Shown: positions 1-9,097 of the stretch, piece after piece | Position numbering within the stretch: the first letter of the stretch is position 1 | How the letters are laid out: each line of letters opens with the position of its first letter | Notes under the pieces: model-generated | Database searches by the model: none | What the model was told of the DNA's origin: nothing | Seen by the model: only the letters and a program-made list of their open reading frames with translations | Assembly: GCA_019637915.1 (NCBI GenBank) | Contig: JAHBUV010000001.1 | Span: 2,636,565 to 2,700,564 of the forward strand | From: Pseudobdellovibrionaceae bacterium | Lineage (GTDB): Bacteria > Bdellovibrionota > Bdellovibrionia > Bdellovibrionales > Bdellovibrionaceae | Length of the DNA: 64,000 nt | Direction: 5' to 3' | Translations under genes and position numbers: made by a program

Positions 1-45
1 TCCCTGAGCTCGCAAGGCATTCCCGAAAAATAGGAGGGGGATAAA

Positions 46-240
46 ATGGAAAACAAGAAAATCGTAAATGCAATCCCTGACGGGATGCATACGAAGAAGA
101 AACGCCTCTCTGATGCGCTCAATGTGCTGTCAGAGATGTTTGGAATCGAGTTTGGGAGCGTCACCATCAAATTCCACAATGGAAAATGGAGCCCGAAAAT
201 CGAAATCGAAAAACGAATGGTAGAAGAGATCAAAGACTAG
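46..240 (+). CDS. Small hypothetical protein, 64 aa
   Basis: I do not recognise this protein. It has a very strong ribosome site (AGGAGGGGG at 32-40) just ahead of the ATG and a charged, Lys/Glu-rich composition with no signal peptide or membrane segment. It is the first gene of a same-strand run of small genes upstream of the secretion operon, so it probably belongs to the element's control or accessory region. Confidence 0.7.
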   Translation: MENKKIVNAIPDGMHTKKKRLSDALNVLSEMFGIEFGSVTIKFHNGKWSPKIEIEKRMVEEIKD

Positions 241-269
241 AGAAAGTGCCCACCCTATAAAGGGCGGCT

Positions 270-353
270 ATGAGCAGCCAAGGTATCGCCTACCATAACA
301 ACGGCGGCGGAACCGTGAAGTTAGCCTCAACCAAATCAGAAAAAGGACTCTGA
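270..353 (+). CDS. Possible 27-aa peptide
   Basis: A short ATG-to-TGA frame lies in the gap between two element genes, preceded by AAAGGG about 7 bases upstream. The peptide is polar with a Gly triplet and no recognisable motif. Only the ribosome site and position support it. The gap may instead be an untranslated leader for the next gene. Confidence 0.3.
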   Translation: MSSQGIAYHNNGGGTVKLASTKSEKGL

Positions 354-381
354 TCGGCTGAACTTCAGAAAGGAATCCAAA

Positions 382-954
382 ATGGATTCGAGTCAAATGC
401 CCGCTCAGGCTATTGAGCAAATGTTAGTCGTTCAAACCCAGGCTCCGTGGCTTCTGGAAAACGGAAAAATCACTCCTGAGCATTATCTGAGAGCGCTCAC
501 TCCATACTGGGATTCTGAAACCTGGGAGAAATATCTCACATGGTTTGAGAATCAAACCGGACAGCGAGCCGAATCGCTTGTTCCTCCGCGAAGGTACACG
601 GAGATTTGTGAATCCCAAGAAGAATCTATTTTCTCATTTGCACAAAGCAATGCCGAAGAAGATCTGCGTGTCTTGGTCGGTGAATACCTTCACACCCTCA
701 CGGATCTTCAACGTCGTGTAGTCGAGATGATCTTTTGGGATGGCCGGAGTACCCGCACTGTCGCTCTTACACTGGGAATTCGCCATCAATCTGTTCATCG
801 GCTCAAAATACGCGCTCTCAATAAAATCAAGGGTTTGCTCAGGGAGGGTGCCACTTCCCGTATTATGAGAGGGGAAATTTCCCCAAACCAGAAAGGGGGA
901 ACCGATGAAACAGGACTTCTACTGGCACACCGTATGTTGCCGCAAGCCAGTTAG
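382..954 (+). CDS. Sigma-70 region-4-like regulator, 190 aa
   Basis: The middle of the protein (about residues 95-150) reads like sigma-70 region 4: a helix starting LTDLQRRVVEMIFWDG, then a helix-turn-helix with TVALTLGIRHQSVHRL and a final basic helix. The first 90 residues are Trp/Glu-rich and unlike any sigma region 2 that I know, so this is probably a sigma-like regulator and not a complete sigma factor. An AGAAAGGA ribosome site precedes the ATG. It lies upstream of the conjugation operon on the same strand and may control it (inference). The 3' end overlaps the next small gene by 50 bases. Confidence 0.75.
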   Translation: MDSSQMPAQAIEQMLVVQTQAPWLLENGKITPEHYLRALTPYWDSETWEKYLTWFENQTGQRAESLVPPRRYTEICESQEESIFSFAQSNAEEDLRVLVGEYLHTLTDLQRRVVEMIFWDGRSTRTVALTLGIRHQSVHRLKIRALNKIKGLLREGATSRIMRGEISPNQKGGTDETGLLLAHRMLPQAS

Positions 955-1036
955 TGACGAACGATTCGCGACAGATGAGCAGCAGAGCCTAGAACATCGA
1001 GATCAAGGGACCACCCACTCGTGGGGGCCCCGATGA
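905..1036 (+). CDS. Small protein, 43 aa, coupled to next gene
   Basis: This frame overlaps the end of the sigma-like gene in another phase. Support comes from a good ribosome site (AAAGGGGG, 5 bases before the ATG) and from its TGA overlapping the next gene's ATG as ATGA, the usual layout for translational coupling. The product contains a Cys-Cys pair (residues 11-12) and no membrane segment. Function is unknown. It could simply be a leader peptide that sets translation of the next regulator. Confidence 0.5.
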   Translation: MKQDFYWHTVCCRKPVSDERFATDEQQSLEHRDQGTTHSWGPR

Positions 1037-1314
1037 AAAGCACGATCTTGAAAAAGGCAGCCGAGCATCTTCCGATGCGAAATGAAGATCAAGAGAAAGA
1101 TCTCCGCATTCTCTATGAGATTATGCCGAGTTTAAGCGATGAAGGAATTCTAGCCATCTACTTCCGTTTTTGGGAGCGGCTACTGATCGAAGACATCGCA
1201 AGAATTCTCGGTCTTTCATGGGGCGAGACAGACCAACTAATTGAGAACTCCATCAAAGAACTCCGTAACGGATTTTTGAAAAACAAACTGAGCGAGCGGC
1301 TGGTAGCCGCTTAG
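1033..1314 (+). CDS. Second sigma-70 region-4-like small regulator, 93 aa
   Basis: Most of the protein resembles sigma region 4: LPSLSDEGI-like first helix (actual residues IMPSLSDEGILAIYF), then IEDIARILGLSWGETDQL as helix-turn-helix, then a basic helix. It lacks room for any other sigma domain. ATG 1033 is chosen because it overlaps the stop of the preceding 43-aa frame; an in-frame GTG at 1021 is possible. It is a distant relative of the sigma-like protein upstream, suggesting a paired regulatory circuit ahead of the secretion operon. Confidence 0.7.
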   Translation: MKSTILKKAAEHLPMRNEDQEKDLRILYEIMPSLSDEGILAIYFRFWERLLIEDIARILGLSWGETDQLIENSIKELRNGFLKNKLSERLVAA

Positions 1315-1352
1315 TAACAAAAACACATTTTTAATAAAGAGAGGTTTTTCCT

Positions 1353-1793
1353 ATGGAAAAGCAAACGAACACTTTCGCCCAAAATGGCAGTGAATCGAAT
1401 CAGTATTTCCGCTTTCAGGTCTTTCAAGGCATCAAAGAACTGAACGGCAAGATCAAAAAAACCAAAAGCGTGGGCATGGCCTACCTCAAAGAGGGCCAGA
1501 ATATGTTCAGCCTCCGACTCTGGACATTCTCGTGGGAGAGATTCTTCCTTCTTCCACACAAGAGTGATCCCTCGAAGTATCTCGTAATGACTCGGGAGCC
1601 GAATAAGAGTCCCAAAGCTAAGAACAAATACTTCTGGAATATCGTTGGAAGTGGCGCCGTTGATTCTACTCAAGGAATTATCGAGTTGGACTTCGATCTA
1701 TTGAGCAAGCCCATCTACGTCAATATTCATCCAGAGCCTTCGGCGCACACGAGTGATCTTCCGGCACCAGAGGCTTTCGAGCAAGCGGCGTAG
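1353..1793 (+). CDS. Hypothetical protein, 146 aa
   Basis: Not recognised. The protein is soluble, rich in Phe, Trp and Lys, with no signal peptide or membrane segment. A GAGAGG ribosome site precedes the ATG. It sits directly upstream of the pilin gene and on the same strand, and it may be an accessory gene of the conjugation operon or a single-strand-binding-like protein; nothing in the sequence settles this. Confidence 0.65.
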   Translation: MEKQTNTFAQNGSESNQYFRFQVFQGIKELNGKIKKTKSVGMAYLKEGQNMFSLRLWTFSWERFFLLPHKSDPSKYLVMTREPNKSPKAKNKYFWNIVGSGAVDSTQGIIELDFDLLSKPIYVNIHPEPSAHTSDLPAPEAFEQAA

Positions 1794-1863
1794 ATTAAAT
1801 CCAAGAGAAAGTATTTTGCGCGTTCATTTGAGCCCTTTCTGAATTTTTTCAAAAGGAGCCAAA

Positions 1864-2151
1864 ATGAAACATCAGAAGCTTCTAGTCCTCGCTGGCCTCA
1901 TGGTCTTTTCGATGATGCTGGTTCCAGACCTCGCGCACGCCAGTCTGGAATCCAGCCTCATCGGGATCAAGTCGAAGTTGACAGGCGTAATCCTGCCACT
2001 TCTTTCCGTGATCGGGATTGCGATTGCCGCAATCTCGTTCTTCACGGGAAATCCGAACGCGAAACAGCACATCGTCTATGCGGTGTTGGGCTGTATGTTC
2101 GGATTCGGCGCACAAGCTATCGTGGACTTCATCGCCCAAACGGTTCGCTAG
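1864..2151 (+). CDS. virB2: VirB2/TrbC-like conjugative pilin
   Basis: Small secreted subunit (95 aa) expected to form the conjugative pilus. It has a signal peptide ending near AHA (residue 26) followed by two hydrophobic segments (about 38-60 and 68-90) separated by a short polar loop, NPNAKQH, the usual prepilin layout. AAAAGGAG stands before the ATG. It is the first recognisable gene of the secretion operon and is followed directly by virB3, as in VirB and Trb clusters. Confidence 0.85.
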   Translation: MKHQKLLVLAGLMVFSMMLVPDLAHASLESSLIGIKSKLTGVILPLLSVIGIAIAAISFFTGNPNAKQHIVYAVLGCMFGFGAQAIVDFIAQTVR

Positions 2152-2160
2152 AGGTGAACG

Positions 2161-2487
2161 ATGGATGATGAACTGCTAACGAGCCGAGTGCCGCGAGCGC
2201 TTGAAATGAAGTCAAAACTCTTCGGATACGAGTTGTCTGATCTGCTTTTGATCTTTATGAATCTTGCGGTCACTAACCTTGTTTTCGGGGCCACGTCCTT
2301 TCGCTACCTCATGGTGTGGGGAACAACGCTGTCACTAGCGTTGTTCCTCTTTTTTGCGAAACGCGGGCGACCTGACAACTATCTGCAACACCTTATTGAG
2401 CATTATGTACGTCCGGCCTATTTCGCTGCCGGACGCGGCGACAAGATCTATCGCCGCTATTTCAAAAGGAAAAAGAACGATGAGTAA
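2161..2487 (+). CDS. virB3: VirB3/TrbD-like inner membrane protein
   Basis: A 108-aa protein with the family's short N-terminal polar part (RVPRALEMKSKLFGYE) and two adjacent hydrophobic segments (about 27-45 and 50-65), then a cytoplasmic basic tail. VirB3 proteins sit in the inner membrane with the VirB4 ATPase. GAGGTGA precedes the ATG. The 3' end overlaps virB4 by 8 bases, which supports joint translation. Confidence 0.85.
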   Translation: MDDELLTSRVPRALEMKSKLFGYELSDLLLIFMNLAVTNLVFGATSFRYLMVWGTTLSLALFLFFAKRGRPDNYLQHLIEHYVRPAYFAAGRGDKIYRRYFKRKKNDE

Positions 2488-4996
2488 TAAAGCAAAGGAT
2501 GCCGCACTAGCGGAAGAATTGCCATATTGGGACTTCATCGACGGTCCAATGGCCCATGCAATACTCCACGATGGGTCACTTGTGGGTGGCCTCAGAGTGG
2601 GATTGATTGACGTTGAGTGTTTTGATGAAGCCAAAACCAACGGCCTCACGATGGGTCTGCGCTCGGCTCTTAACTCCATTTCCGAAGGTACGAGCTTGCA
2701 GTTTGTTCTAAGCGTGAGATCGGATTTCTCAGACGTACTATCGGCACACTCGAACGGAAAAACACCGAGTATTCACCCCTTGGTTCAAAGCATTGCCGAA
2801 TACCGAGAAAAGAAACTCAGTCGAGCGATGGAGGATGGTGAGCTTTACAGGCCGGAACTCTTCATCTATGTGCGCGTTCCTGTCGTAGAAGCAAAGGCCG
2901 TCAGCATCTTTAAGAAGAAAGAGATGTTTTCCGAGAGAGCTGCCGAAGCCTACGAGGAAACACTGGAAGTCTTGGGCCAAAACATCGAAACGCTTGCTTC
3001 AAGTTTTGAAGCCTTGGGAATTTCAAGCCAAGAGCTGACCCGCGAAGAGATTCTTAAAAACGTCTATGAGTTTTTGAATCCTAGGCGGTCGGCTGGCGAG
3101 CCTACCCCTGTGGTTAAAACTTTCGATGAGAGCGATATTGAAAAGGACGTTCTCACTGAAGTGGATTGGTTAGCCACGCAATCACCACGGGAGCAACTGG
3201 TCTTTGGCGATCTGGTTTTGGGCTTTGAGCAATTCACCCTTGATGGCTTTTACCATCGAGTGATTACTCTAAAAACATTGCCGGAAGTCACCTACGCCGG
3301 AATGATTGCAGATTTCTTGCGACTGCCGTTTCACTACGACTTGATCTTGTCACTCGATGTACCGCCACAGGCAAGCGAGATGGCGAAGCTCAATCAGAAA
3401 CGAAAGATGGCGCACTCGATGGCCGTCACAAGCGGCAATAAGGCTAGTGACCTTGAAAGCGAAACGAAGCTCTCTTCCACTGAGGAGCTGATTCGGGAGC
3501 TTCTAAACACGGGCCAGCGTATTTACGCCGTCCAACTGAGCGTGGTCTTAAAGGCCCCCGCCACACCTGAAGGCGCAAAACGCCTAAACCGCGATGTGCG
3601 CGAAGTTTTGGCGCGGTTTCGTGCCCTGCAAGGGGCCGAAGGGTTGGAAGAAAGTGTCGGCGCATGGAAGGTGCTTAAAGGCAATCTTCCTGCGGCTCCG
3701 CTCTCGTTAGAACGTGCGCGAAAAATGAAAACCAATAATCTCGCTGATTTCCTTCCGGTCTATGGGCCGCGTGAAGGCGACCGCGACCCGGTGGTTCTCT
3801 TTCGCAATCGCTTGAATGGCCTTGTGAGCTTCAATGCCTTTGACCCTGCGTTACCGAATTACAATTCGCTGGTCACAGGTTCTTCGGGTGCGGGTAAGTC
3901 GTTCTTGAACAACTGCATTTTGCTTCAAGAGCTGGCGCGTGGGCTTCGCGTGTTCATTATCGACATTGGTGGATCATACAAAAAGCTCACGGAATCCTTG
4001 GGCGGTCAGTACCTTGAGATCAACCTGTCTGACCAATACCGGATCAATCCGTTTGATCTTCCTGATCCAACGGTGGAACCTAGCAACCAGAAGATCAAGT
4101 CTTTGCTTGCTTGCGTGGAAAGCATGGTTTCGGAGGATGAAAAAGCGAAACTGCCGAAACTCGACCGCGCTCTGTTGGAGCGAGCGATCATCGAGCTTTA
4201 CAAAAGCCGACGGGCCAAGGGTGAAGTGCCGACGTTGAGCGATCTTGCCCGTTATCTCTCGGCATTTGAGGAAGACTCAATGCGGGCCGTATCGAAGATG
4301 CTTTACCTCTGGACGGGAGAACGCCCCTACGGGCGGCTTCTTGACGGAATGGGAAGCCTTCGCACGGATGCTTCGATCTGTACCTTCGATTTGAAGGGGC
4401 TATCGGCTTATCCCGATCTGCAAAGCGTGATGATCCTGATTTTGACGGACTTCATTCTCACTCAAGTTGAGGGAGATCGAACGACGAAGAAGCGGATCAT
4501 TCTTGATGAAGCATGGGAGCTGTTGAAATCAAACGCGGCAGCTTCTTTCATGGAGTATTGCGCGAGAACGCTGAGAAAAACAGGTTCAGGAATCACCTTC
4601 ATCACGCAAGGCGTGGAAGAGATCGTGGTAAGCCCGATTGGGCCAGCCATTCTCAACAACACGGCAACGAAGTTCATTATGCTCCAGCGTGGCGACTCCG
4701 AAATCCTGCGTGAAACGCTAAAATTGAACGATCAGGAGCTTGGTCTCATTCACTCTCTTGGACAGAAGAAGGGTGAATTTTCCGAGGGCTTTATGATCGA
4801 GGGCGATCATCGTCAGGTGGTGCGTATATTCCCAAGTCCCTTTGAATACTGGCTATCGACTTCAGATGCTCAGGACAATGCGTATCTCGGCACACTTCGA
4901 GATGCGGGATTGAACTTGGTTCAAGCGATTGAGAAGGCCGCACTTGTGTATCCAAACGGCGTTGCTCAAGGAGCAGCGAAAGGAAGTGCCGCATGA
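2480..4996 (+). CDS. virB4: VirB4/TrbE-like secretion ATPase
   Basis: An 838-aa ATPase that powers pilus assembly and substrate transfer at the inner membrane. The N-terminal half matches the CagE/TrbE/VirB domain. The ATPase half has Walker A (GSSGAGKS, about residue 467) and Walker B (RIILDEAW, about residue 672). Length is normal for the family. ATG 2480 is chosen because it overlaps the end of virB3 with an AAAGGA ribosome site; upstream in-frame starts would lie deep inside virB3. The stop overlaps the next ATG as ATGA. Confidence 0.95.
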   Translation: MSNKAKDAALAEELPYWDFIDGPMAHAILHDGSLVGGLRVGLIDVECFDEAKTNGLTMGLRSALNSISEGTSLQFVLSVRSDFSDVLSAHSNGKTPSIHPLVQSIAEYREKKLSRAMEDGELYRPELFIYVRVPVVEAKAVSIFKKKEMFSERAAEAYEETLEVLGQNIETLASSFEALGISSQELTREEILKNVYEFLNPRRSAGEPTPVVKTFDESDIEKDVLTEVDWLATQSPREQLVFGDLVLGFEQFTLDGFYHRVITLKTLPEVTYAGMIADFLRLPFHYDLILSLDVPPQASEMAKLNQKRKMAHSMAVTSGNKASDLESETKLSSTEELIRELLNTGQRIYAVQLSVVLKAPATPEGAKRLNRDVREVLARFRALQGAEGLEESVGAWKVLKGNLPAAPLSLERARKMKTNNLADFLPVYGPREGDRDPVVLFRNRLNGLVSFNAFDPALPNYNSLVTGSSGAGKSFLNNCILLQELARGLRVFIIDIGGSYKKLTESLGGQYLEINLSDQYRINPFDLPDPTVEPSNQKIKSLLACVESMVSEDEKAKLPKLDRALLERAIIELYKSRRAKGEVPTLSDLARYLSAFEEDSMRAVSKMLYLWTGERPYGRLLDGMGSLRTDASICTFDLKGLSAYPDLQSVMILILTDFILTQVEGDRTTKKRIILDEAWELLKSNAAASFMEYCARTLRKTGSGITFITQGVEEIVVSPIGPAILNNTATKFIMLQRGDSEILRETLKLNDQELGLIHSLGQKKGEFSEGFMIEGDHRQVVRIFPSPFEYWLSTSDAQDNAYLGTLRDAGLNLVQAIEKAALVYPNGVAQGAAKGSAA

Positions 4997-5697
4997 AAAA
5001 ATTGAAGAACTTTTTTGTCATTGGAATTTTATGCCTGTCAATCACCGCACCAAAGCCCGCGAAAGCGGATTTGTTCGGTGGTGATGTGGCGGTACTCATG
5101 CAGATTCTCGCAAACGCGATTCAACAACTGGCGCAACTTCAGAAGATTCTATCCACTGGTGACGATACTTTGGGGCTACTCAGAGACATAAACCGAGGGA
5201 TCAGGGATGGCCTTACAGTTATGCAGATGATGAATCCGCGATTCAATCCAGGAATCTATGGGAATCTTGAGACAGCCGATCAGGTGTTACGGATCATTGA
5301 CGATCTGTATGGGAAGATCCCACAGACGGCGGAGCTTCGCTTGCAGCAAGCGCAGGATCAATCCGCATCGGAGAGCATTTCCATGAATGGTACGCTCTTT
5401 CGATTCGCGGACCAGGCAGACGAGGAAAGTAAAAGGATTTTTGCCCACTCTCAGAACGTAAGTCCGCAAGGGGCGGCAAAACTCACTGCACAGAGCCTTG
5501 CTGTTCTCATTGGGGTCACAACCCAAGTGCTTCGCACCAATTCGATGATGCTAAAAGCTATGGGTGAAAACATGGCCTTGCAGAACCGAAAGGAAAAACT
5601 GCAATCAGCGCAGTTTCGTGAGCAGTACGACGGATTATCTGACGGCTTTGGCAAACTTCCGAGGGAGACCAAGCTCGGCAACCTCAAAGGAGATTAG
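4993..5697 (+). CDS. virB5: VirB5/TrbJ-like periplasmic protein
   Basis: A 234-aa secreted protein with a signal peptide (Lys-rich start, hydrophobic core, cleavage near AKA at residue 25) and a long helical, Gln-rich body (for example ILANAIQQLAQLQKIL) typical of VirB5/TrbJ minor pilus proteins. It starts inside the virB4 stop (ATGA) and is followed 3 bases later by virB6, so it is tightly bound into the operon. The family assignment rests on position, signal peptide and helical composition. Confidence 0.8.
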   Translation: MKKLKNFFVIGILCLSITAPKPAKADLFGGDVAVLMQILANAIQQLAQLQKILSTGDDTLGLLRDINRGIRDGLTVMQMMNPRFNPGIYGNLETADQVLRIIDDLYGKIPQTAELRLQQAQDQSASESISMNGTLFRFADQADEESKRIFAHSQNVSPQGAAKLTAQSLAVLIGVTTQVLRTNSMMLKAMGENMALQNRKEKLQSAQFREQYDGLSDGFGKLPRETKLGNLKGD

Positions 5698-5700
5698 CCT

Positions 5701-6591
5701 ATGCCAGATTTTAATTTGATGGGTTCCCTCATGCGCGACCTTCACCAAGAGTTCGTGCGAATGTACTACTTGATGTTGCCCGTGTTTTTCTGCCTTTCCA
5801 TTGCGATCACTTGGTTGCGTTCTCCGGGAAACAGTCTGGACTTTGTTGATGTGCTCAAGAGAGCGATGATTTCAACGCTGCTTCTTGCTGCTTTTCCTGA
5901 GATTAGCCAAAGCATCGTCTTTATCGCAGATGGAATTGCGGAAAAGATCGACTCCATGAATACGCTCGATAGCGTAATTCAGATGGCGAAGGAAAAGAGC
6001 GAGAGTTATCCGTCAGGATCAGCAAGCATCCTTCTCGGATTCAACGATCTTCTAATGGCGGTGCTTACTTTTTTGAGCTTCTTGATCCTCTTCATTGCCC
6101 GTTACCTGATGATTGCTATGTATCACTTCTTTTGGGTGTTCTACATGGTATCAGCTCCGCTCTTACTGCTTTTCAATTTGTTCCCCGCAACGGGAAACAT
6201 CACGGCCAACCTCTTTCGCGGAATGATCGAGGTGGCCTGTTGGAAAATTGTGTGGGCGATCTTAGGGGTCATGCTTGCATCTTTGGCCTTTGGGGATGCG
6301 TACAAAACTGAGGGGGCTTATGTGACTATCGTTGTGATGAATTTCGTCATTGCGATTGCAATGCTCGCAACTCCTCTTTTCGTGAAATCCCTTGGAAGCC
6401 AAGGGGCGCAAGCCATGTCGTCAGGGATCGGGCAGCAAGCGGTTGCGGCAATGGCGGCAGTTCCGACCAAAGGAATGTCGTTAGCTGTAAAAGGCAAAGC
6501 GGCCTACTCCGGCGCAAGTGGATACGCCAAAAGCAAAATTGCGAATTACCAAGCTGAGAAGAAACGAAAGCGGGATATGTACCGCTACTAA
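5701..6591 (+). CDS. virB6: VirB6/TrbL-like multi-spanning membrane protein
   Basis: A 296-aa inner membrane protein with at least five hydrophobic segments between residues 18 and 235 and a basic, Ala-rich cytoplasmic tail. VirB6/TrbL proteins form part of the inner membrane channel. An AAAGGAG site lies in the end of virB5 ahead of the ATG. The tail (residues 240-296) is Lys/Arg-rich. Position between virB5 and virB8 fits the standard order; no separate virB7 is found here. Confidence 0.88.
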   Translation: MPDFNLMGSLMRDLHQEFVRMYYLMLPVFFCLSIAITWLRSPGNSLDFVDVLKRAMISTLLLAAFPEISQSIVFIADGIAEKIDSMNTLDSVIQMAKEKSESYPSGSASILLGFNDLLMAVLTFLSFLILFIARYLMIAMYHFFWVFYMVSAPLLLLFNLFPATGNITANLFRGMIEVACWKIVWAILGVMLASLAFGDAYKTEGAYVTIVVMNFVIAIAMLATPLFVKSLGSQGAQAMSSGIGQQAVAAMAAVPTKGMSLAVKGKAAYSGASGYAKSKIANYQAEKKRKRDMYRY

Positions 6592-6603
6592 AAAAAGGAA
6601 TTT

Positions 6604-7194
6604 ATGAACGAATCTGTAAAACTAAAACTTAGAAAACTACCGAAGGCTATCGCGGAGCTTTCTCACTCGAATCAATTTTTGAAAATGTCGGCGTTTTCCG
6701 CATACCTCATTTGCGGTCTGCTAGTGACGCTCCTCTTTTACCAAGCGATCAAACCCACGGCGGTTTTAACGCTTGCACCAGATGGCTCTTACTATCAAGA
6801 GGCACCGAAGCCCGATCCGAAAATCGAGATCGAGCGAGCTGTGCGTGAATACCTGAAGTATCGCTACAACTGGACACCGAAGACAGTTGCCACCCAAGTT
6901 GGAAAAGCCGGAGACTTTATTCTGTCTTCGACTAAGCGAGCCTTTGACGGTTCCATGCAAAACGTCATTCGCTTTTCTGTAGATAAGATCGTCGCACAAC
7001 GGGCTTACCCTGTGGAAATCCGAGTGGACTTGAAGAAAGGCATTGCCATCATCGAGGGGGATCGAATCACCTCCATTCAGGGCCTCAAGGCTGCGGGCGA
7101 TCTTCGCTTGGAGCTTGGTTTTGAATCCGGCCCGCGCACGGAGCAAAACCCGTGGGGCGTGTATATCTCGAAAGAAAAAGAATACTCTCCTTAA
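6604..7194 (+). CDS. virB8: VirB8/TrbF-like assembly factor
   Basis: A 196-aa protein with a short cytoplasmic N-terminus, one membrane segment (about residues 26-46) and a periplasmic domain of about 130 residues, the VirB8/TrbF layout. AAAAAAGGAA lies before the ATG. It is the last gene before the arsenic operon, whose arsC converges on it with a 4-base overlap of the two stop codons. In the normal order virB9 should follow at once; here it is separated by about 2.4 kb of opposite-strand genes. Confidence 0.85.
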   Translation: MNESVKLKLRKLPKAIAELSHSNQFLKMSAFSAYLICGLLVTLLFYQAIKPTAVLTLAPDGSYYQEAPKPDPKIEIERAVREYLKYRYNWTPKTVATQVGKAGDFILSSTKRAFDGSMQNVIRFSVDKIVAQRAYPVEIRVDLKKGIAIIEGDRITSIQGLKAAGDLRLELGFESGPRTEQNPWGVYISKEKEYSP

Positions 7195-7607
7195 AGAAGG
7201 TTGTGTTCTTTTCCGAAGTCCATGAGCTTGGATCGGATTGAATCTCTGGCTTGGCAAAATGCTGATTCCTTTTCTGGATCTGCAACAGATGCGGGATCAG
7301 GAATAGGCCAGTGAATCTTTTTGGCCTTGGAAACCATCGTGGGACAGACCTCTTCGGCGCAGAGGGTAATCACATAGTCAATGGAAGCCAGAAACTTCGG
7401 CGAAAGTCGGTCGTAGGATTTTGAAAAATTCCTTGAAATGTCGATACCATCTTCCTTCAGAACTTCGATGGCCCAAGGCTGAACTTTTCCAGAAGGAACA
7501 GAGCCAGCACTTTCGATGTGAGCTTTATCGCCGAACATTTCTTTCGCAAGACCTTCTGCGATCTGGCTTCTTGCTGAATTTGCAACGCATAAGAAAAGGA
7601 TATTCAT
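7191..7607 (-). CDS. arsC: Arsenate reductase, thioredoxin-linked (LMW phosphatase fold)
   Basis: Reduces arsenate to arsenite in the cytoplasm so that the Acr3 pump can export it. The 138-aa protein has the phosphatase-like loop CVANSARS with Cys7 and Arg13, and two resolving cysteines at 83 and 88 (CAEEVCPT), as in the thioredoxin-coupled LMW-phosphatase class and unlike the glutaredoxin class. It is the last gene of the operon and starts inside the acr3 stop (ATGA overlap). Confidence 0.95.
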   Translation of the reverse strand: MNILFLCVANSARSQIAEGLAKEMFGDKAHIESAGSVPSGKVQPWAIEVLKEDGIDISRNFSKSYDRLSPKFLASIDYVITLCAEEVCPTMVSKAKKIHWPIPDPASVADPEKESAFCQARDSIRSKLMDFGKEHNLL

Positions 7608-8656
7608 ATTAGAGCCTCCTTTGAGTGGAAGAAGTGACGCCGAATATAGAGCGATACGCTGACAAGAGAAATAAGAACTGGAACTTCGACGAGAGGGCCA
7701 ATGACGGCGGCAAAAGCGGCTCCGTGATTAATCCCGAACGTCGCAACGGCTACCGCAATCGCTAATTCAAAGTTGTTGGACGCTGCTGTAAATGAAAGTG
7801 TAGCCGATTGACCGTAGTTGGCTCCGGCCTTTTTGCTCATAAAGAATGAAAACAGGAACATCAAGACGAAGTAGATTACGAGAGGGATAGCGATTCTCAA
7901 AACATCCATTGGAAGTTGGACGATTTGTTCACCCTTCAGGGAGAACATTAAGACAATCGTAAACAAGAGCGCAAGAAGAGTAATTGGCCCGATCCTGGGA
8001 AGAAAAGTGTCGTCATACCATTTTGCACCAAACTTCGGTCTTAGTACTTTCCTGGTGATGTATCCTGCGATGAACGGCACTCCGAGATAGAGAAAAACGG
8101 CTTTCGCTACGTCGGCTATTGAGAGGCCAATTTCAACACTCGTGAGTCCAAACCATTTGGGCAGGATAGAAAGAAAAAACCATGCGTAGATGGGAAAGAA
8201 AAGCACTTGAAAAATGGAGTTGAAAGCAACGAGGCCCGCGCAATACTCGCGGTTTCCGTCTGCCAAATCGTTCCAGACCAGTACCATTGCAATACAACGG
8301 GCAAGGCCAATGAGGATCAGCCCGACCATGTAGTCCGGTTTGTCAGGTAGGAAGATGATGGCGAGAGCAAACATCAAGAGAGGCCCGATAATCCAATTTT
8401 GTACTAAGGAAAGAAGGAGGACTTTTTTATTCAGAAAAACCCGTCCGATCTCTTCATATTTTACCTTGGCTAAAGGGGGATACATCATCAGGATCAGGCC
8501 GAAGGCAATGGGGATCGAAGTTGATCCCACGCTCATTTTTCCGAGGATTGAAACGATTCCTGGATAGATAAATCCTAATGCTATGCCGAAAAACATCGCT
8601 AGGAAAATCCATCCAGTGAGGTATCGGTCAAGAAATGAGAGGCGTTTGGATTCCAT
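7604..8656 (-). CDS. acr3: Arsenite efflux permease Acr3
   Basis: Exports arsenite across the inner membrane. The 350-aa protein has about ten hydrophobic segments and the family signatures: the Cys of [14 protein letters not shown] in the fourth segment and a membrane Glu in PLVEVPVLI near the C-terminus. Start ATG 8656 overlaps the stop of arsI (TGATG), giving translational coupling; two in-frame ATGs 9 and 24 bases upstream are less likely. arsC follows with an ATGA overlap. Confidence 0.95.
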   Translation of the reverse strand: MESKRLSFLDRYLTGWIFLAMFFGIALGFIYPGIVSILGKMSVGSTSIPIAFGLILMMYPPLAKVKYEEIGRVFLNKKVLLLSLVQNWIIGPLLMFALAIIFLPDKPDYMVGLILIGLARCIAMVLVWNDLADGNREYCAGLVAFNSIFQVLFFPIYAWFFLSILPKWFGLTSVEIGLSIADVAKAVFLYLGVPFIAGYITRKVLRPKFGAKWYDDTFLPRIGPITLLALLFTIVLMFSLKGEQIVQLPMDVLRIAIPLVIYFVLMFLFSFFMSKKAGANYGQSATLSFTAASNNFELAIAVAVATFGINHGAAFAAVIGPLVEVPVLISLVSVSLYIRRHFFHSKEALI

Positions 8657-9084
8657 CAGCAACATCCCGATGTGGAGCAAGATTTTTGTGATTTAGGCGG
8701 TTCGGCGGCTTCGGTCGGTAGCTGTTCGTGAACAAAGAAGACTTCCCACGAATTGCCATCGGGGTCCTTGAACCAAACCTTGTCTTGAATCGCAAAGCAG
8801 CAGTTGGTTTCTTCTTCGGTGAGAGTTTCAACGCCCTTTGCTTCTAGCTCTTGTTTCCATTTGGAAACCTCTTCAGAGGATTTGACTTCAATTCCGAGAT
8901 GGTTCACGCGACTAAGAAGCCGACCTTCTTTCGTTGCCAGCATTGAAAAATTGAGCGCGGGGTTCGCAAGATCGAACTTTGCGTAGGTATCGGTCTGCTT
9001 TTGCGGGGGTACGCCGAACACGTTTTGATAAAATGCGACTGATTTTTTTACGTCGGTTACGTTCATAGATACATGCGCTCTCAT
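8656..9084 (-). CDS. arsI: ArsI-like C-As lyase (vicinal oxygen chelate fold)
   Basis: Predicted Fe(II)-dependent dioxygenase that cleaves the carbon-arsenic bond of trivalent organoarsenicals such as methylarsenite. The 142-aa protein starts with a glyoxalase-type domain and shows the expected metal ligands His4, His62 and Glu114, plus the vicinal pair Cys95-Cys96 in [12 protein letters not shown] that binds the substrate arsenic in known ArsI. The C-terminus is Cys-rich (SCSTSGCC). Start ATG 9084 has a GGGAG site 7 bases upstream. The related CadI proteins look similar; the operon context favours ArsI. Confidence 0.88.
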   Translation of the reverse strand: MRAHVSMNVTDVKKSVAFYQNVFGVPPQKQTDTYAKFDLANPALNFSMLATKEGRLLSRVNHLGIEVKSSEEVSKWKQELEAKGVETLTEEETNCCFAIQDKVWFKDPDGNSWEVFFVHEQLPTEAAEPPKSQKSCSTSGCC

Positions 9085-9097
9085 TTGTGACTCCCTT

